Under the pieces are notes generated by a model. The model did not search any database, had not been told where the DNA came from, and saw nothing but the letters and a program-made list of their open reading frames with translations. Made by a program: the position numbers and the translations under genes. Below, in pieces: positions 16,121 through 27,937 of a DNA stretch of 64,000 nucleotides. The number at the start of each line of letters is the position of its first letter. Within the stretch, counting starts at the first letter, position 1. Location of the stretch: NCBI GenBank assembly GCA_963693365.1, contig CAVNZM010000007.1, positions 7,378,001 to 7,442,000 on the forward strand. Direction: 5' to 3'. The stretch is from Amoebidium appalachense. Its lineage: Eukaryota; Ichthyosporea.

Positions 16121-17905
16121 GGACAAGAGATAGCTGTTCAAACATATTTACAAGACAAGGTGGGAGTGACCTCGACTGGGAAGGGTTTTTATGTGTGTGT
16201 GTGTGCGTGCGTGTGTGTGTTTTTAAGAAGGAGGAGGAGGGGGGGGGGGGGGGGGAGGAGGAGGGGGGAGGGGGGATGTATGCTTTAGATGGGGAGTAGG
16301 AATCATTAAAAGGCTAAACACAAAACGTCATGGCATGGGGATCGGATCGAAACGTATAAGAGAACTGTTGTGTGGGTTGCGAAGAAGTTGTTCCAAATTC
16401 ATCCTCTGAATTAGCTACATGACGCAAGTCAACCCGTTTTGGCCGAAACGAGCAGGGTTTTTGTTGTTGGTTCAGGGGTGGGTGGGTGGGTGGGTGGGTG
16501 GGTTGGGGGGGGGGGGGGGGGGGGGGGGGAGGGGGGGGGGGGGGATCCCGCGAGTTGTTTATGCCGAAAGGGTAATTTTGGTTGGACAGGTAAAGAGACC
16601 TCAAACACGTCGAAGGGTTGTTGTTGGTATCCCCATAGCTTTGAACACAACAGCTGCCAGCTCTGAGAGTTCCCACAGTGGAATTTACCGGTCTTCTTTA
16701 TTTGCTTTCACTTCACATGTACACCGTTCGACAACGGTATGATTCTTCGTTCTTCTTGTGAGGTGTGTGTGAAACATGAGACAATGTATATGCATTTGTG
16801 AAACCTCAAACAAAATACGCAGAGTGCTATCCACCCATAGACAAAGCTTGGCGCATCAAAGGCCGGGTCTACACATAACTAAAGTCTGTCGAAACAACAC
16901 GACCGTTTGCGTCAAACAGAGGCAGGCACCCAACTTCGGATGCTATTTGCATTGGTAACCAAACTGTCGTGTGTATTACGCTGTCAATCCCATCTGCAGG
17001 TATTTCGCTTAAGTGCGTCCTTTTCTCTCGTAGTACAACAGTAGCAAACATGAAATGCAACATGATATCATAGGCTACCAAGCTAGGCAGAACCTAGGCT
17101 ACCACCGACACGCTCGATCGTCAGTGGGCCACGTGCAGGTGAGAAAACACCGCCTGTAGCTGCTTTGTAAACTAATTATTAGTTAACCTCATAGTTGCCC
17201 TGTACATGTCTGCTTCCAAAGACTTCTCTTATCATGAACACTCAGAAACACTCGAACATCATCCGTCGATTTTTCAATATTCGGTCGAACATATACTTCC
17301 ACCTAAGGGATCAGAAGACTAGTGCTAAGGCCGTTCTCTGAATGATTTGCTCCCATTCTATGTATTGATGTATTTGTGCTAAACAGACGTATCTATTTGA
17401 CACGGACGTCGTCATTGCGCGCACGACTGCGTGCCGGGCCTGCGGTGTACACGCGTAAGAACCAAAGAAACACGTGGGGAAAGTGGAAACATTTCAGTCA
17501 AGAAAGCTGCCCCCATTCCACGGTTGCATTCCAATTGCAACCGCTGATAAAATGAACGAATGGTAGAAGCTCTCTGGTTTTACCCCCGTCGTTGGTATGT
17601 TTCCCTAGAAAAAAACAGTGGATATATGTGAACTTCATGTTGCCGGGCAAGTCTTGTGTTTTCATTTTAACCATTCACATGCACAATATATATCTGAACT
17701 ATACAAGTAATTTTTTTTCCGCGTATCTTTATGGCTGAATTAATTCTTTGAATGAAATGTCCTTCAGCTTTCGGCTGCCTTCCCTTAACTGCTGTTACAA
17801 CTGCCTGCGGCACACGCACGCATGTGCACGGGCACTTCGGGAGTATATGATGAGAATGAGATATACCTGGGATATGACCATATGGATCAGTTGGATGAAG
17901 TTTTT

Positions 17906-18453
17906 TTCTTGTGCCGTCACTCTTTACTCGCCCCAGCAAGGGGATAGATTACTTGCTGTGTCGTGTGTAGATGCCTAGGCTGCATACACAAACACATGTG
18001 CTCTCCAAGGAGACACATTTTAGATGGCAGGCCATCACCACAGTCACTCAAGGGAGGGTGGGCGGGAAAAACAAAATACTTAACTAGAGAAAACAACCGT
18101 TTACGGGCCTCAGGAGGCCCTGCCAACTTGCTAGACTAAGGACACATTCTGCTCAGGAGCAGTGCCAGCGACTGAGAGGCCTACGAATCTGCGGGCTAGC
18201 GGTTTATATACACGCAGGATATGGCTCACAACATCCGATTGGCTACAGGGGAATGTAAAGACCAAATATGGCTAAACTTAAACAGGACCAATCATTGCAC
18301 TTACATTTACGTACAGAGAAGTGATTGGCTAAGCCATACCTAGAGACTAACCAATCGGAATGCAAAGTAGCTGGCAGTTCGAATTCCACATGTCACTTCG
18401 TCGTCGTGGCTGCGGCCGTTCCTCAAAGAAAACCCGTTTAAAAACGAACCATT
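17906..18453. repeat. Terminal module A of block copy 1 (short core)
   Basis: A 102-bp 5' part (17906-18007, starts TTCTTGTGCCGTCAC) and a 387-bp 3' part (18067-18453, ends ACGAACCATT) are shared with the next module, around a unique core of about 60 bp. The 3' part has two small perfect palindromes (GGGCCTC-AG-GAGGCCC and TGCTC-AG-GAGCA) and four CCAAT boxes in a nested inverted arrangement. Confidence 0.8.
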
Positions 18454-19319
18454 CTTGTGCCGTCACTCTTTACTCGCCCCAGCAAGGGGATAGATTACTT
18501 GCTGTGTCGTGTGTAGATGCCTAGGCTGCATACACAAACACATGTGCTCTCCACACCTCCCATGCTGGCGCAATGCAAAGGGCGCCGTAACAAAAATGTT
18601 TGCAAATAAACAGGCAGAGCGGACAACTGGTTGGAACGCTCGCATGCTGAGTGTTAACCCGCGCGTACAGAACCAAACAGCCGCCCAGGGACTGAAGAGT
18701 CGAGGGCGAGGACGGCTAAGGAGACGTCCCAAAACGAAAATAGGTTGCCAAAAGGCAGGCCAGGGCCGAAACGTGTGGGGGGGCAGAGCGTCAGAGTGGC
18801 GGAACAAGGGTGTGAAGCCAACATGGCCATCGCCAGAAGTCAGTTTAAGCCAGCAAGGGGCCAGGCGGACAGCTGTGTCGAGGGGCAGTGCTGCACGTGA
18901 AGAGTCGCGACGCCATGGCAGCATAAACGGTGTAAAACAAAATACTTAACTAGAGAAAACAACCGTTTACGGGCCTCAGGAGGCCCTGCCAACTTGCTAG
19001 ACTAAGGACACATTCTGCTCAGGAGCAGTGCCAGCGACTGAGAGGCCTACGAATCTGCGGGCTAGCGGTTTATATACACGCAGGATATGGCTCACAACAT
19101 CCGATTGGCTACAGGGGAATGTAAAGACCAAATATGGCTAAACTTAAACAGGACCAATCATTGCACTTACATTTACGTACAGAGAAGTGATTGGCTAAGC
19201 CATACCTAGAGACTAACCAATCGGAATGCAAAGTAGCTGGAATTTCAAATTCCACATGTCACTTCGTCGTCGTGGCTGCGGCCGTTCCTCAAAGAAAACC
19301 CGTTTAAAAACGAACCATT
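18452..19319. repeat. Terminal module B of block copy 1 (long core)
   Basis: Same 5' and 3' parts as module A (18452-18553 and 18934-19319) around a different core of 380 bp (18554-18933). The core is GC-richer and open on both strands: a minus frame from ATG 18924 to 18463 and an overlapping plus frame of about 146 codons that is rich in Arg, Gly and Lys. Neither matches a family I know, and both run into the shared parts, so I do not call a gene. Confidence 0.8.
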
Positions 19320-20034
19320 TTATATATGTATATTGGTCCCCCTAGACTAATACCGGGATCACCCTAAACCAGTCAAATGGTGGTTTATGGGGCCAATACA
19401 TACATCAATGTGCTCAGCACGTCAAGGGGGTTAAGGATCATGCTTGATCATGAGTCTAGGGAGAATTTAGGGGGGTCTAGGGGGCTAACTATGAAAATAC
19501 CTAAATCCCCCACAACTCAACTTCCAATAAACATTTTTTTCCGGAAATAGGCTGCAAAGATGCGTCTCCCCAAGGACTACTCATCTGTTAAAAAAAAAAT
19601 CTAAAACTCAAAAAGACTATACCCTAAACCCTAAACCCTAAACCCTACCCGGTACACATACACACGTGGCACATGCTGACACATAGGGCCACAAAGACAA
19701 CTTACACTGCAGTACCTTTTCCAATTTTGTCAATGATTTTAGTTTAATTTCAACTATGATCTAATTATAATTTACCGATCCCAGCCCGTAGCTAGTCCCC
19801 CAGACACATTTTGTACAGGGATTAATGCAAATTGATTGGCCACTCCCGCTGGTAAAAAGACTACCGCACGGCCGCACACAAAGCCACATGTATGCACGTG
19901 CACACACACACACACAATCTGACGCATGCACAAGCACACAGTGCATGAGTACATGCAAGTTACCCTGGCATTTTTTAATATGACGCTTTTGGACGCCGCG
20001 GATGGTTGGGTAGTGTATGTGTGTATGCACACGT

Positions 20035-20081
<47 letters not shown>

Positions 20082-20199
20082 GGGAGAGGGGGAGGAAGCG
20101 TGGGGGTCGCTTGTTCACTTCAGCAGGATTTGCCTGGGCTAGTCGGCCTGCAATGAGGCTCTCCCCCCCCCTCCTCCCGCCTCCCCCAACACACCACCA

Positions 20200-20275
<76 letters not shown>

Positions 20276-20461
20276 AACCCCATGGCCATTCCCTCCCACC
20301 TTCCCACATTCCGGGGCCCACTTTTGGATTTAAAAAAGTGACACTGTCCGGTCTATACAAAACCAGCAGCTAAAACTAATTTAACGAATCCTCACATCCA
20401 GTCCAATGCTGCACATGCATGCATGTGCAAGGTAAAGGACAGGGGTATATTTATGTTGTCC
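19320..20461. other. Spacer between the block copies, with telomere-like sequence
   Basis: Contains degenerate G-rich motifs (CTAGGG, TTTAGGGGG, TCTAGGGGG near 19455-19490), the perfect telomere-type run at 19622-19647, poly-G 20050-20080 and a CA tract 20202-20271. Near 19335 CCCCCTAGAC is complementary to GTCTAGGGGG near 19478. No gene recognised. Confidence 0.7.
19622..19647. repeat. Interstitial telomere-type repeat (CCCTAAA)3 CCCTA
   Basis: Three exact CCCTAAA units plus CCCTA, the TTTAGGG type used by plants and several algal groups. The run is short and internal, so it is a telomere-healed junction, a subtelomeric remnant or chance. Confidence 0.75.
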
Positions 20462-20792
20462 AAGACCTCACTGTTTAACCACACATCTTGAAACTAGTTA
20501 TATTAAGATCCAGAAGCTCCGGTGTATTTTAAAGTTTATTTTGTTTTATTCTATTTATTTATTTCAATACTATTGTTTTTTTGTTTGGGGCAGGGGTGGG
20601 GTGGTGGGGGGGGGGGGGGGGGGGGGGGGGGTTAAAGGTAAAGGGCTCTCAGATCATGAGGGATGATCACTCGAGGGGGGAAACCCACTTAGGTTGTGAG
20701 AGAGGAGCCCTCGTGAAGCAATGAAGCAATGAAAAGCCCAAAAGAAGCATGCCCGAGGGGTGGGGAAAGGGCGGGGAGGGGGGGGGGGAGGT

Positions 20793-20833
<41 letters not shown>

Positions 20834-23800
20834 GGACAAGAGATAGCTGTTCAAACATATTTACAAGACAAGGTGGGAGTGACCTCGACTGGGAAGGGTT
20901 TTTATGTGTGTGTGTGTGCGTGCGTGTGTGTGTTTTTAAGAAGGAGGAGGAGGGGGGGGGGGGGGGGAGGAGGAGGGGGAGGGGGGATGTATGCTTTAGA
21001 TGGGGAGTAGGAATCATTAAAAGGCTAAACACAAAACGTCATGGCATGGGGATCGGATCGAAACGTATAAGAGAACTGTTGTGTGGGTTGCGAAGAAGTT
21101 GTTCCAAATTCATCCTCTGAATTAGCTACATGACGCAAGTCAACCCGTTTTGGCCGAAACGAGCAGGGTTTTTGTTGTTGGTTCAGGGGTGGGTGGGTGG
21201 GTGGGTGGGTGGGTTGGGGGGGGGGGGGGGGGGGGAGGGGGGGGGGGGGATCCCGCGAGTTGTTTATGCCGAAAGGGTAATTTTGGTTGGACAGGTAAAG
21301 AGACCTCAAACACGTCGAAGGGTTGTTGTTGGTATCCCCATAGCTTTGAACACAACAGCTGCCAGCTCTGAGAGTTCCCACAGTGGAATTTACCGGTCTT
21401 CTTTATTTGCTTTCACTTCACATGTACACCGTTCGACAACGGTATGATTCTTCGTTCTTCTTGTGAGGTGTGTGTGAAACATGAGACAATGTATATGCAT
21501 TTGTGAAACCTCAAACAAAATACGCAGAGTGCTATCCACCCATAGACAAAGCTTGGCGCATCAAAGGCCGGGTCTACACATAACTAAAGTCTGTCGAAAC
21601 AACACGACCGTTTGCGTCAAACAGAGGCAGGCACCCAACTTCGGATGCTATTTGCATTGGTAACCAAACTGTCGTGTGTATTACGCTGTCAATCCCATCT
21701 GCAGGTATTTCGCTTAAGTGCGTCCTTTTCTCTCGTAGTACAACAGTAGCAAACATGAAATGCAACATGATATCATAGGCTACCAAGCTAGGCAGAACCT
21801 AGGCTACCACCGACACGCTCGATCGTCAGTGGGCCACGTGCAGGTGAGAAAACACCGCCTGTAGCTGCTTTGTAAACTAATTATTAGTTAACCTCATAGT
21901 TGCCCTGTACATGTCTGCTTCCAAAGACTTCTCTTATCATGAACACTCAGAAACACTCGAACATCATCCGTCGATTTTTCAATATTCGGTCGAACATATA
22001 CTTCCACCTAAGGGATCAGAAGACTAGTGCTAAGGCCGTTCTCTGAATGATTTGCTCCCATTCTATGTATTGATGTATTTGTGCTAAACAGACGTATCTA
22101 TTTGACACGGACGTCGTCATTGCGCGCACGACTGCGTGCCGGGCCTGCGGTGTACACGCGTAAGAACCAAAGAAACACGTGGGGAAAGTGGAAACATTTC
22201 AGTCAAGAAAGCTGCCCCCATTCCACGGTTGCATTCCAATTGCAACCGCTGATAAAATGAACGAATGGTAGAAGCTCTCTGGTTTTACCCCCGTCGTTGG
22301 TATGTTTCCCTAGAAAAAAACAGTGGATATATGTGAACTTCATGTTGCCGGGCAAGTCTTGTGTTTTCATTTTAACCATTCACATGCACAATATATATCT
22401 GAACTATACAAGTAATTTTTTTTCCGCGTATCTTTATGGCTGAATTAATTCTTTGAATGAAATGTCCTTCAGCTTTCGGCTGCCTTCCCTTAACTGCTGT
22501 TACAACTGCCTGCGGCACACGCACGCATGTGCACGGGCACTTCGGGAGTATATGATGAGAATGAGATATACCTGGGATATGACCATATGGATCAGTTGGA
22601 TGAAGTTTTTTTCTTGTGCCGTCACTCTTTACTCGCCCCAGCAAGGGGATAGATTACTTGCTGTGTCGTGTGTAGATGCCTAGGCTGCATACACAAACAC
22701 ATGTGCTCTCCAAGGAGACACATTTTAGATGGCAGGCCATCACCACAGTCACTCAAGGGAGGGTGGGCGGGAAAAACAAAATACTTAACTAGAGAAAACA
22801 ACCGTTTACGGGCCTCAGGAGGCCCTGCCAACTTGCTAGACTAAGGACACATTCTGCTCAGGAGCAGTGCCAGCGACTGAGAGGCCTACGAATCTGCGGG
22901 CTAGCGGTTTATATACACGCAGGATATGGCTCACAACATCCGATTGGCTACAGGGGAATGTAAAGACCAAATATGGCTAAACTTAAACAGGACCAATCAT
23001 TGCACTTACATTTACGTACAGAGAAGTGATTGGCTAAGCCATACCTAGAGACTAACCAATCGGAATGCAAAGTAGCTGGCAGTTCGAATTCCACATGTCA
23101 CTTCGTCGTCGTGGCTGCGGCCGTTCCTCAAAGAAAACCCGTTTAAAAACGAACCATTCTTGTGCCGTCACTCTTTACTCGCCCCAGCAAGGGGATAGAT
23201 TACTTGCTGTGTCGTGTGTAGATGCCTAGGCTGCATACACAAACACATGTGCTCTCCACACCTCCCATGCTGGCGCAATGCAAAGGGCGCCGTAACAAAA
23301 ATGTTTGCAAATAAACAGGCAGAGCGGACAACTGGTTGGAACGCTCGCATGCTGAGTGTTAACCCGCGCGTACAGAACCAAACAGCCGCCCAGGGACTGA
23401 AGAGTCGAGGGCGAGGACGGCTAAGGAGACGTCCCAAAACGAAAATAGGTTGCCAAAAGGCAGGCCAGGGCCGAAACGTGTGGGGGGGCAGAGCGTCAGA
23501 GTGGCGGAACAAGGGTGTGAAGCCAACATGGCCATCGCCAGAAGTCAGTTTAAGCCAGCAAGGGGCCAGGCGGACAGCTGTGTCGAGGGGCAGTGCTGCA
23601 CGTGAAGAGTCGCGACGCCATGGCAGCATAAACGGTGTAAAACAAAATACTTAACTAGAGAAAACAACCGTTTACGGGCCTCAGGAGGCCCTGCCAACTT
23701 GCTAGACTAAGGACACATTCTGCTCAGGAGCAGTGCCAGCGACTGAGAGGCCTACGAATCTGCGGGCTAGCGGTTTATATACACGCAGGATATGGCTCAC

Positions 23801-24024
23801 AACATCCGATTGGCTACAGGGGAATGTAAAGACCAAATATGGCTAAACTTAAACAGGACCAATCATTGCACTTACATTTACGTACAGAGAAGTGATTGGC
23901 TAAGCCATACCTAGAGACTAACCAATCGGAATGCAAAATAGCTGGCAGTTCGAATTCCACATGTCACTTCGTCGTCGTGGCTGCGGCCGTTCCTCAAAGA
24001 AAACCCGTTTAAAAACGAACCATT
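20462..24024. repeat. 3.56-kb direct repeat, copy 2
   Basis: Same order and ends as copy 1, including both terminal modules (22611-23158 and 23157-24024). Differences include poly-G lengths at 20607-20631 and 20780-20832 and the 3' module base AAAATAGCTGG against AAAGTAGCTGG. It is followed by unrelated sequence (GAAAGAACAAAG). Confidence 0.9.
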
Positions 24025-25321
24025 GAAAGAACAAAGAATGCCACATATACATTTGACACAACTCTGACCTTCAGTAACATATAAACGTTTTCACAGGTCA
24101 TTTTTGAAGTCTTTTATCTGGGTTTTTTCTTTTTGATAATGATATGCAAGATTTTGGGCCAAATAAAAGTGGTTCGGAGCACTGCGCTGCGCACTTTGTT
24201 TCGTTCTCTGTTTGTGCCTCCCTTAATCATTAGCATGTTTGGATTGTCGTCTGCTGTTTGTCGTATGGAGGAATTGTCTCTTCATTTTTGTTTTCATTTA
24301 GTTAGGATACCTGATGGTCACCCTCTTTATGCTTTCTTTTCCCCCCCGGCCCTCCCTCCATCTATCTTCCCCCCCGATTCACCAACGCCACTTCTGAATG
24401 TCCTCAGCCTACCGTCTTTTAACCTGATCCTTCCTCTCGCTATCTCACTCCCTCTTTCTTTTCTCTTCCTGTTTTTCTGCCTTTTCGAGTTATTACCATA
24501 CGCAGTTTAAGTTTCTTTCTCGTTCTGATAGAGCCTCGGAAATAAAAGGTAAAACTCAGTCGGCATGTGTTATGTTCCTTAGGCACCACCGTACTGATCA
24601 TTATCGCTATTTGGGAGCTTTGGCAGGATACAGTTCTCCTGCTGTACGTATGGATACCACCCTAGTAGATAAATCTGTATGGTGCTCTGATGTTGATATT
24701 GCCTGGGAAGTTGTGCAGTGGCGTTGTAATTCTTGTTCCATCGCCGCTGGTGCCACTTTTGTGCTGAACTTTTTAATCGAAAGCATGTTGATAGGTGTGA
24801 ATTTTTATGTCGCGCTTTACCTCTTTCCCTACGGGTGTCTGCTACACTGGCTGGCAATGTGAACACTTTAGACTTTTTGTTGAATTCTGTTGGTCGTCAC
24901 ATTAAGAATTTATATGAGGGCTTTTGTATTTTCTTCTCCGAGTATCTCAGTATGCACTTGTTACTGGATAACTCGTGAAGTTTTTATTGCTCTTCTCAGT
25001 ATGCCGTGCATACTTGCATATCTTTCCGTTGAATAAATCCAGTCAAAAGAAAAGTGGTTCAGAAACTGCCTGTTCATTGGGGTTTACACACTTTTTATTG
25101 CGTAAACCCCAATGAACAGGCAGTTTCTGAACCTGTTCATTCAGGGAGTTTGAGGAGACCACCTTCCTTTGTCTGACCTCAAACCGAGAAATTCTTCTTA
25201 TTTCCTCCGTCAACCCAGCTCGAAAACTATTCCCCTAGAAACCTAAATAGGTATATTCGCTCGAGTTTTACTAGCCCAATAGTTGGTTTTCAACGTTTGC
25301 ACGTTGAGAGAAACACGGAAA
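24025..25321. other. Intergenic region, T-rich, with an AATAAA signal
   Basis: Plus-strand frames at 24133-24510 and 24572-24862 are open, but their sequence (hydrophobic, Ser/Leu/Phe-rich, no splice partner) gives no family or conserved motif. The region looks like 3' UTR-like or decayed sequence and is not annotated as coding. AATAAA at 25032-25037 precedes the inverted repeat. Confidence 0.5.
25056..25133. repeat. Perfect 32-bp inverted repeat with 14-base loop
   Basis: Left arm 25056-25087 (starts GGTTCAGAAACTGCC, ends GGGGTTTAC) and right arm 25102-25133 are exact reverse complements with no mismatch; the loop is ACACTTTTTATTGC. CCTGTTCATT recurs just after the right arm. It lies about 190 bases upstream of the next gene. 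Confidence 0.95.
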
Positions 25322-27937
25322 ATGAAGGGCATTACGGCCCTTGCGCTCGCCTGCGCCACCTTGGCCGGGGGGGCTGTAATCAATGTTAAGCCTGGCACGA
25401 ATTCACTTCGTTCAGCCATGTACGACGCTAAAGATGGGGACACACTGATACTAGCTCCGGGTGTTTACAACGAAGACCCACCCATTTTCGTAAACAAAAC
25501 TCTCGAGATCTTTGGCAACCCACACAACAATTCGCTCATAAATGCGTCCATAATCTCCATGCCACTCACAGCTTTCGACACTGTTTTCAACTTTGGTTCG
25601 TGGGAAGTTGTCCTGAACGACCTTGTATTTGCAGACTTGACAAACACATCGCGCGTGTGCTTTATTGGCACCCCACCCCCAGAAAATAACGTCACCGACA
25701 CATTCGACATGCAAGCCAATCCAGCGCGGAGCAAAGAGGAGGGAATTCTAAGCTTCACCGCGGATTTCAGCCATTGGTTTAACTCGCGCAAGGTGAAAGA
25801 CATAGCGTTTGGCACCGAGTGTACTGTTAGTGATGTTAACGATCTTGAGCTGAAGAGTAAGTTCATGGTGTATCAGGCGCGCGACTGCCATATGCGGGCA
25901 GGGTTCACAGCTTCTCTTAGCTCGTTTTTGAAGTGTGGGCTTGAGGAAAGGAACATCAGCGCAGTTGTAAACGGAACACTTGTGAACGTGACCGAGTACA
26001 CGGGGACGGCTGTTGCTCTGTTCGAGCAGGAGGAGGACGACGACAAGAACACAAAGTATCCCCTGGCGGGCACCGGCGACTCCACGTTCCTGTAAGTGTG
26101 CAGCACCCTTTCAAATCTTGCTTTTCACGCTTTCCCGGGCTTTTATTTACAAGCTTGGCCAGAGTTGCGTGTTGCCTTGTTGTAGCAACTTGGCCCTAGT
26201 CATGGTGTAGACTTTCTTTTGTGGCTTAAGGAGATAGTGCAACAAAGAAACTCTTTCCCTTCTCTGCACTCCGCGCCCCACATCTTTGAAGTTCTGTTAG
26301 AAAAGCTATCATGTTCACTAGAAACAGTCACGTAAGCAAACGTCCACGTGGTTTGGGTCTTCTATGACGGCATGGTTTGCAGAGCGTCCCTTTGTATTTA
26401 CTCTGCCATATGCTCTGCAGGCTTCTTCTCGGAGAAAACAACTCCACGTACATGCCCGAGTCTCTCCACAACGTCACCTTCAATGGCACCAACACAACCA
26501 TTGCTGACGGCAAGTTTGATTACCGCAAACTACTTCTTAAGAACACAACGGAGCCTTCTAAGACCACGGTGGGCCAAGTTCTCAACATCGGCATCTCGGC
26601 TGGTACAAACGGTGCATCGGTGTCCATTCATGTGGTGGCGCCGGCGGTTCCGGTTCCGGCAGCAACAGCCGCTAGTGGAGAGGAGCCAAAGTATCCCGAG
26701 GGACCTAAGGTGGACGGAGAGGAAGAGGAGGAAGAGCCGATGTTCTACAAAGATGACCTCCCGAGGTTTGACCCCAACTTCCTCTCTCACACTGTGTGCC
26801 ACACCAATGCCGACCACGCGGACATGGAAAACACGGAGCGGATCTTCACTGCAGGAACCATTGTGCACGTGATCACCACCGTTATTCCCCGGCGCAAGGA
26901 CATTCAGCTCGATGAGATTGCGTTCGGAAACATCACTACCCGCACGCCCGAAGGCAAGTGCCCAACCCGCCGCCCACTGGATGTCACCCCCGAGGTGGTC
27001 GATTTCAACAATCTGGGCAAGCGCGTTACATTCATGTTCGCTCTCACGGACGAGATTGTGTGCATGGACACAACCACCCCATCAACGGCAGCTGCGGCAC
27101 CCACGCCGACCTACCCACAGGTCAAGTACACCATTTTCGACGGATCATCGCCGAACATGGAAACCGCCGCCGCCGCTCAAAGCCCTGTCCGCCGCGAAGC
27201 TGGTGCCGTTCCGACTCCGGAGGTTGACCCCAACACTCTTCCCGTCAAGAGCATGATCCGTCTCCGAGTCCCCATGATGATCAAGTACACGATCATCACG
27301 GGACGCCGCCGCCGCCAGGTGATGATGCGCTACACGTCGGTCATCGACAGCATTGACGACCTTTTTGTTGTCCCCCGCCCACCGCCACCCCCTATTCTGG
27401 AAGAGACCCCTTCCAGCCCTGCTTCCGCGGCGGTCGAAACGCATGCTCCCGCCGCACCTGTTGCACCCCAGGCGCCGGTCGTCAACCAACCACAACCCAG
27501 TGTTCAGCACGAAAACCCGGTTTACGCCGCCGCCCCCACCCCCTACCCCCACCCCCACCACTGTTCCATCAGAGGGCTCTGCAGCCGCGTCGGCGGAGCC
27601 CGAATCGGGGGGCAGCAGCGTTGGTGGAAAGACTATCTTCACTATTATTCTGTCGTGCCTTTTGGTGGTGGGTCTGGGTGCTGGTTTCTTCCTCTATCGT
27701 AGACGCGCTAAGCGCAATGCCGTGGGTGCGTTCAGTCGCATGGGTTCTGATGTCACAAAGAGTTCTGCTCTTAGCTCTACGCACATGCAAGGTGGAAAAT
27801 CCGATGCAGAATTCAGGTCGAATTCGGACTTCAAGTCTAACGCGAAACTCGACCCCATGCACTCAACGGTCGACGTTGCGCCCATCAGCGTGGAGAAGGC
27901 GGAGAAGCACGACGATGACGTCATCGATAGGAATTAG
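25322..27937 (+). CDS. Secreted beta-helix (pectin lyase-like) type I membrane protein
   Basis: Exon 1 is 25322-26091 and exon 2 26421-27937; the phase 2 junction (donor GTAAGT, acceptor CTCTGCAG) keeps the frame. ATG at 25322 starts a signal peptide (MKGITALALACATLAGGA). Next come NSLRSAMYDAKDGDTLILAP and GVYNED, the start of a parallel beta-helix of the pectin lyase type. The ectodomain is long and rich in NxT/NxS sites, with acidic stretches, a RRRRQ site at about residue 551 (possible protease site) and a Pro/Ala-rich stalk. A transmembrane helix (TIFTIILSCLLVVGLG...) with a stop-transfer YRRRAKR lies at about 27634-27710, followed by a Ser-rich tail ending DDDVIDRN. The stalk is read in one frame up to about 27530 and the membrane part in another, so the sequence has a frame break in the C-rich stretch 27530-27565. 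It probably sits at the cell surface; its ligand is unknown. Confidence 0.85.

Larger units (their letters stand above)
15756..19319. repeat. 3.56-kb direct repeat, copy 1
   Basis: Begins AAGACCTCACTGTTTAACC and ends CGTTTAAAAACGAACCATT. The copy at 20462-24024 is nearly identical, differing in homopolymer lengths and a few bases (for example CTGGAATTTCAAATTCC near 19239 against CTGGCAGTTCGAATTCC). It contains a 21-base and longer poly-G runs (15900-15922, 16081-16119), (GGGT)n at 16478-16502, about 1.3 kb of ordinary sequence, and two terminal modules. No clear gene and no transposase. Flanks of the two copies differ and I see no target-site duplication or terminal inverted repeat, so segmental duplication and an unknown element both remain possible. 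Confidence 0.9.

Noticed and set aside
16419-16742. Gly/Trp-rich frame over the (GGGT)n stretch, and its copy near 21130
   Set aside because: Shadow of the GGGT repeat and poly-G run; other frames are equally open.
17906-19319. Helitron
   Set aside because: No 5' TC / 3' CTRR ends with a 3' hairpin, and no helicase.
15756-24024. LTR retrotransposon (the two copies as LTRs)
   Set aside because: The 1.14 kb between them has no coding region, primer-binding site or polypurine tract, and copies lack TG...CA ends.
24133-24862. Two plus-strand frames of 125 and 96 codons
   Set aside because: No conserved features and no splice sites that join them; looks like non-coding sequence.
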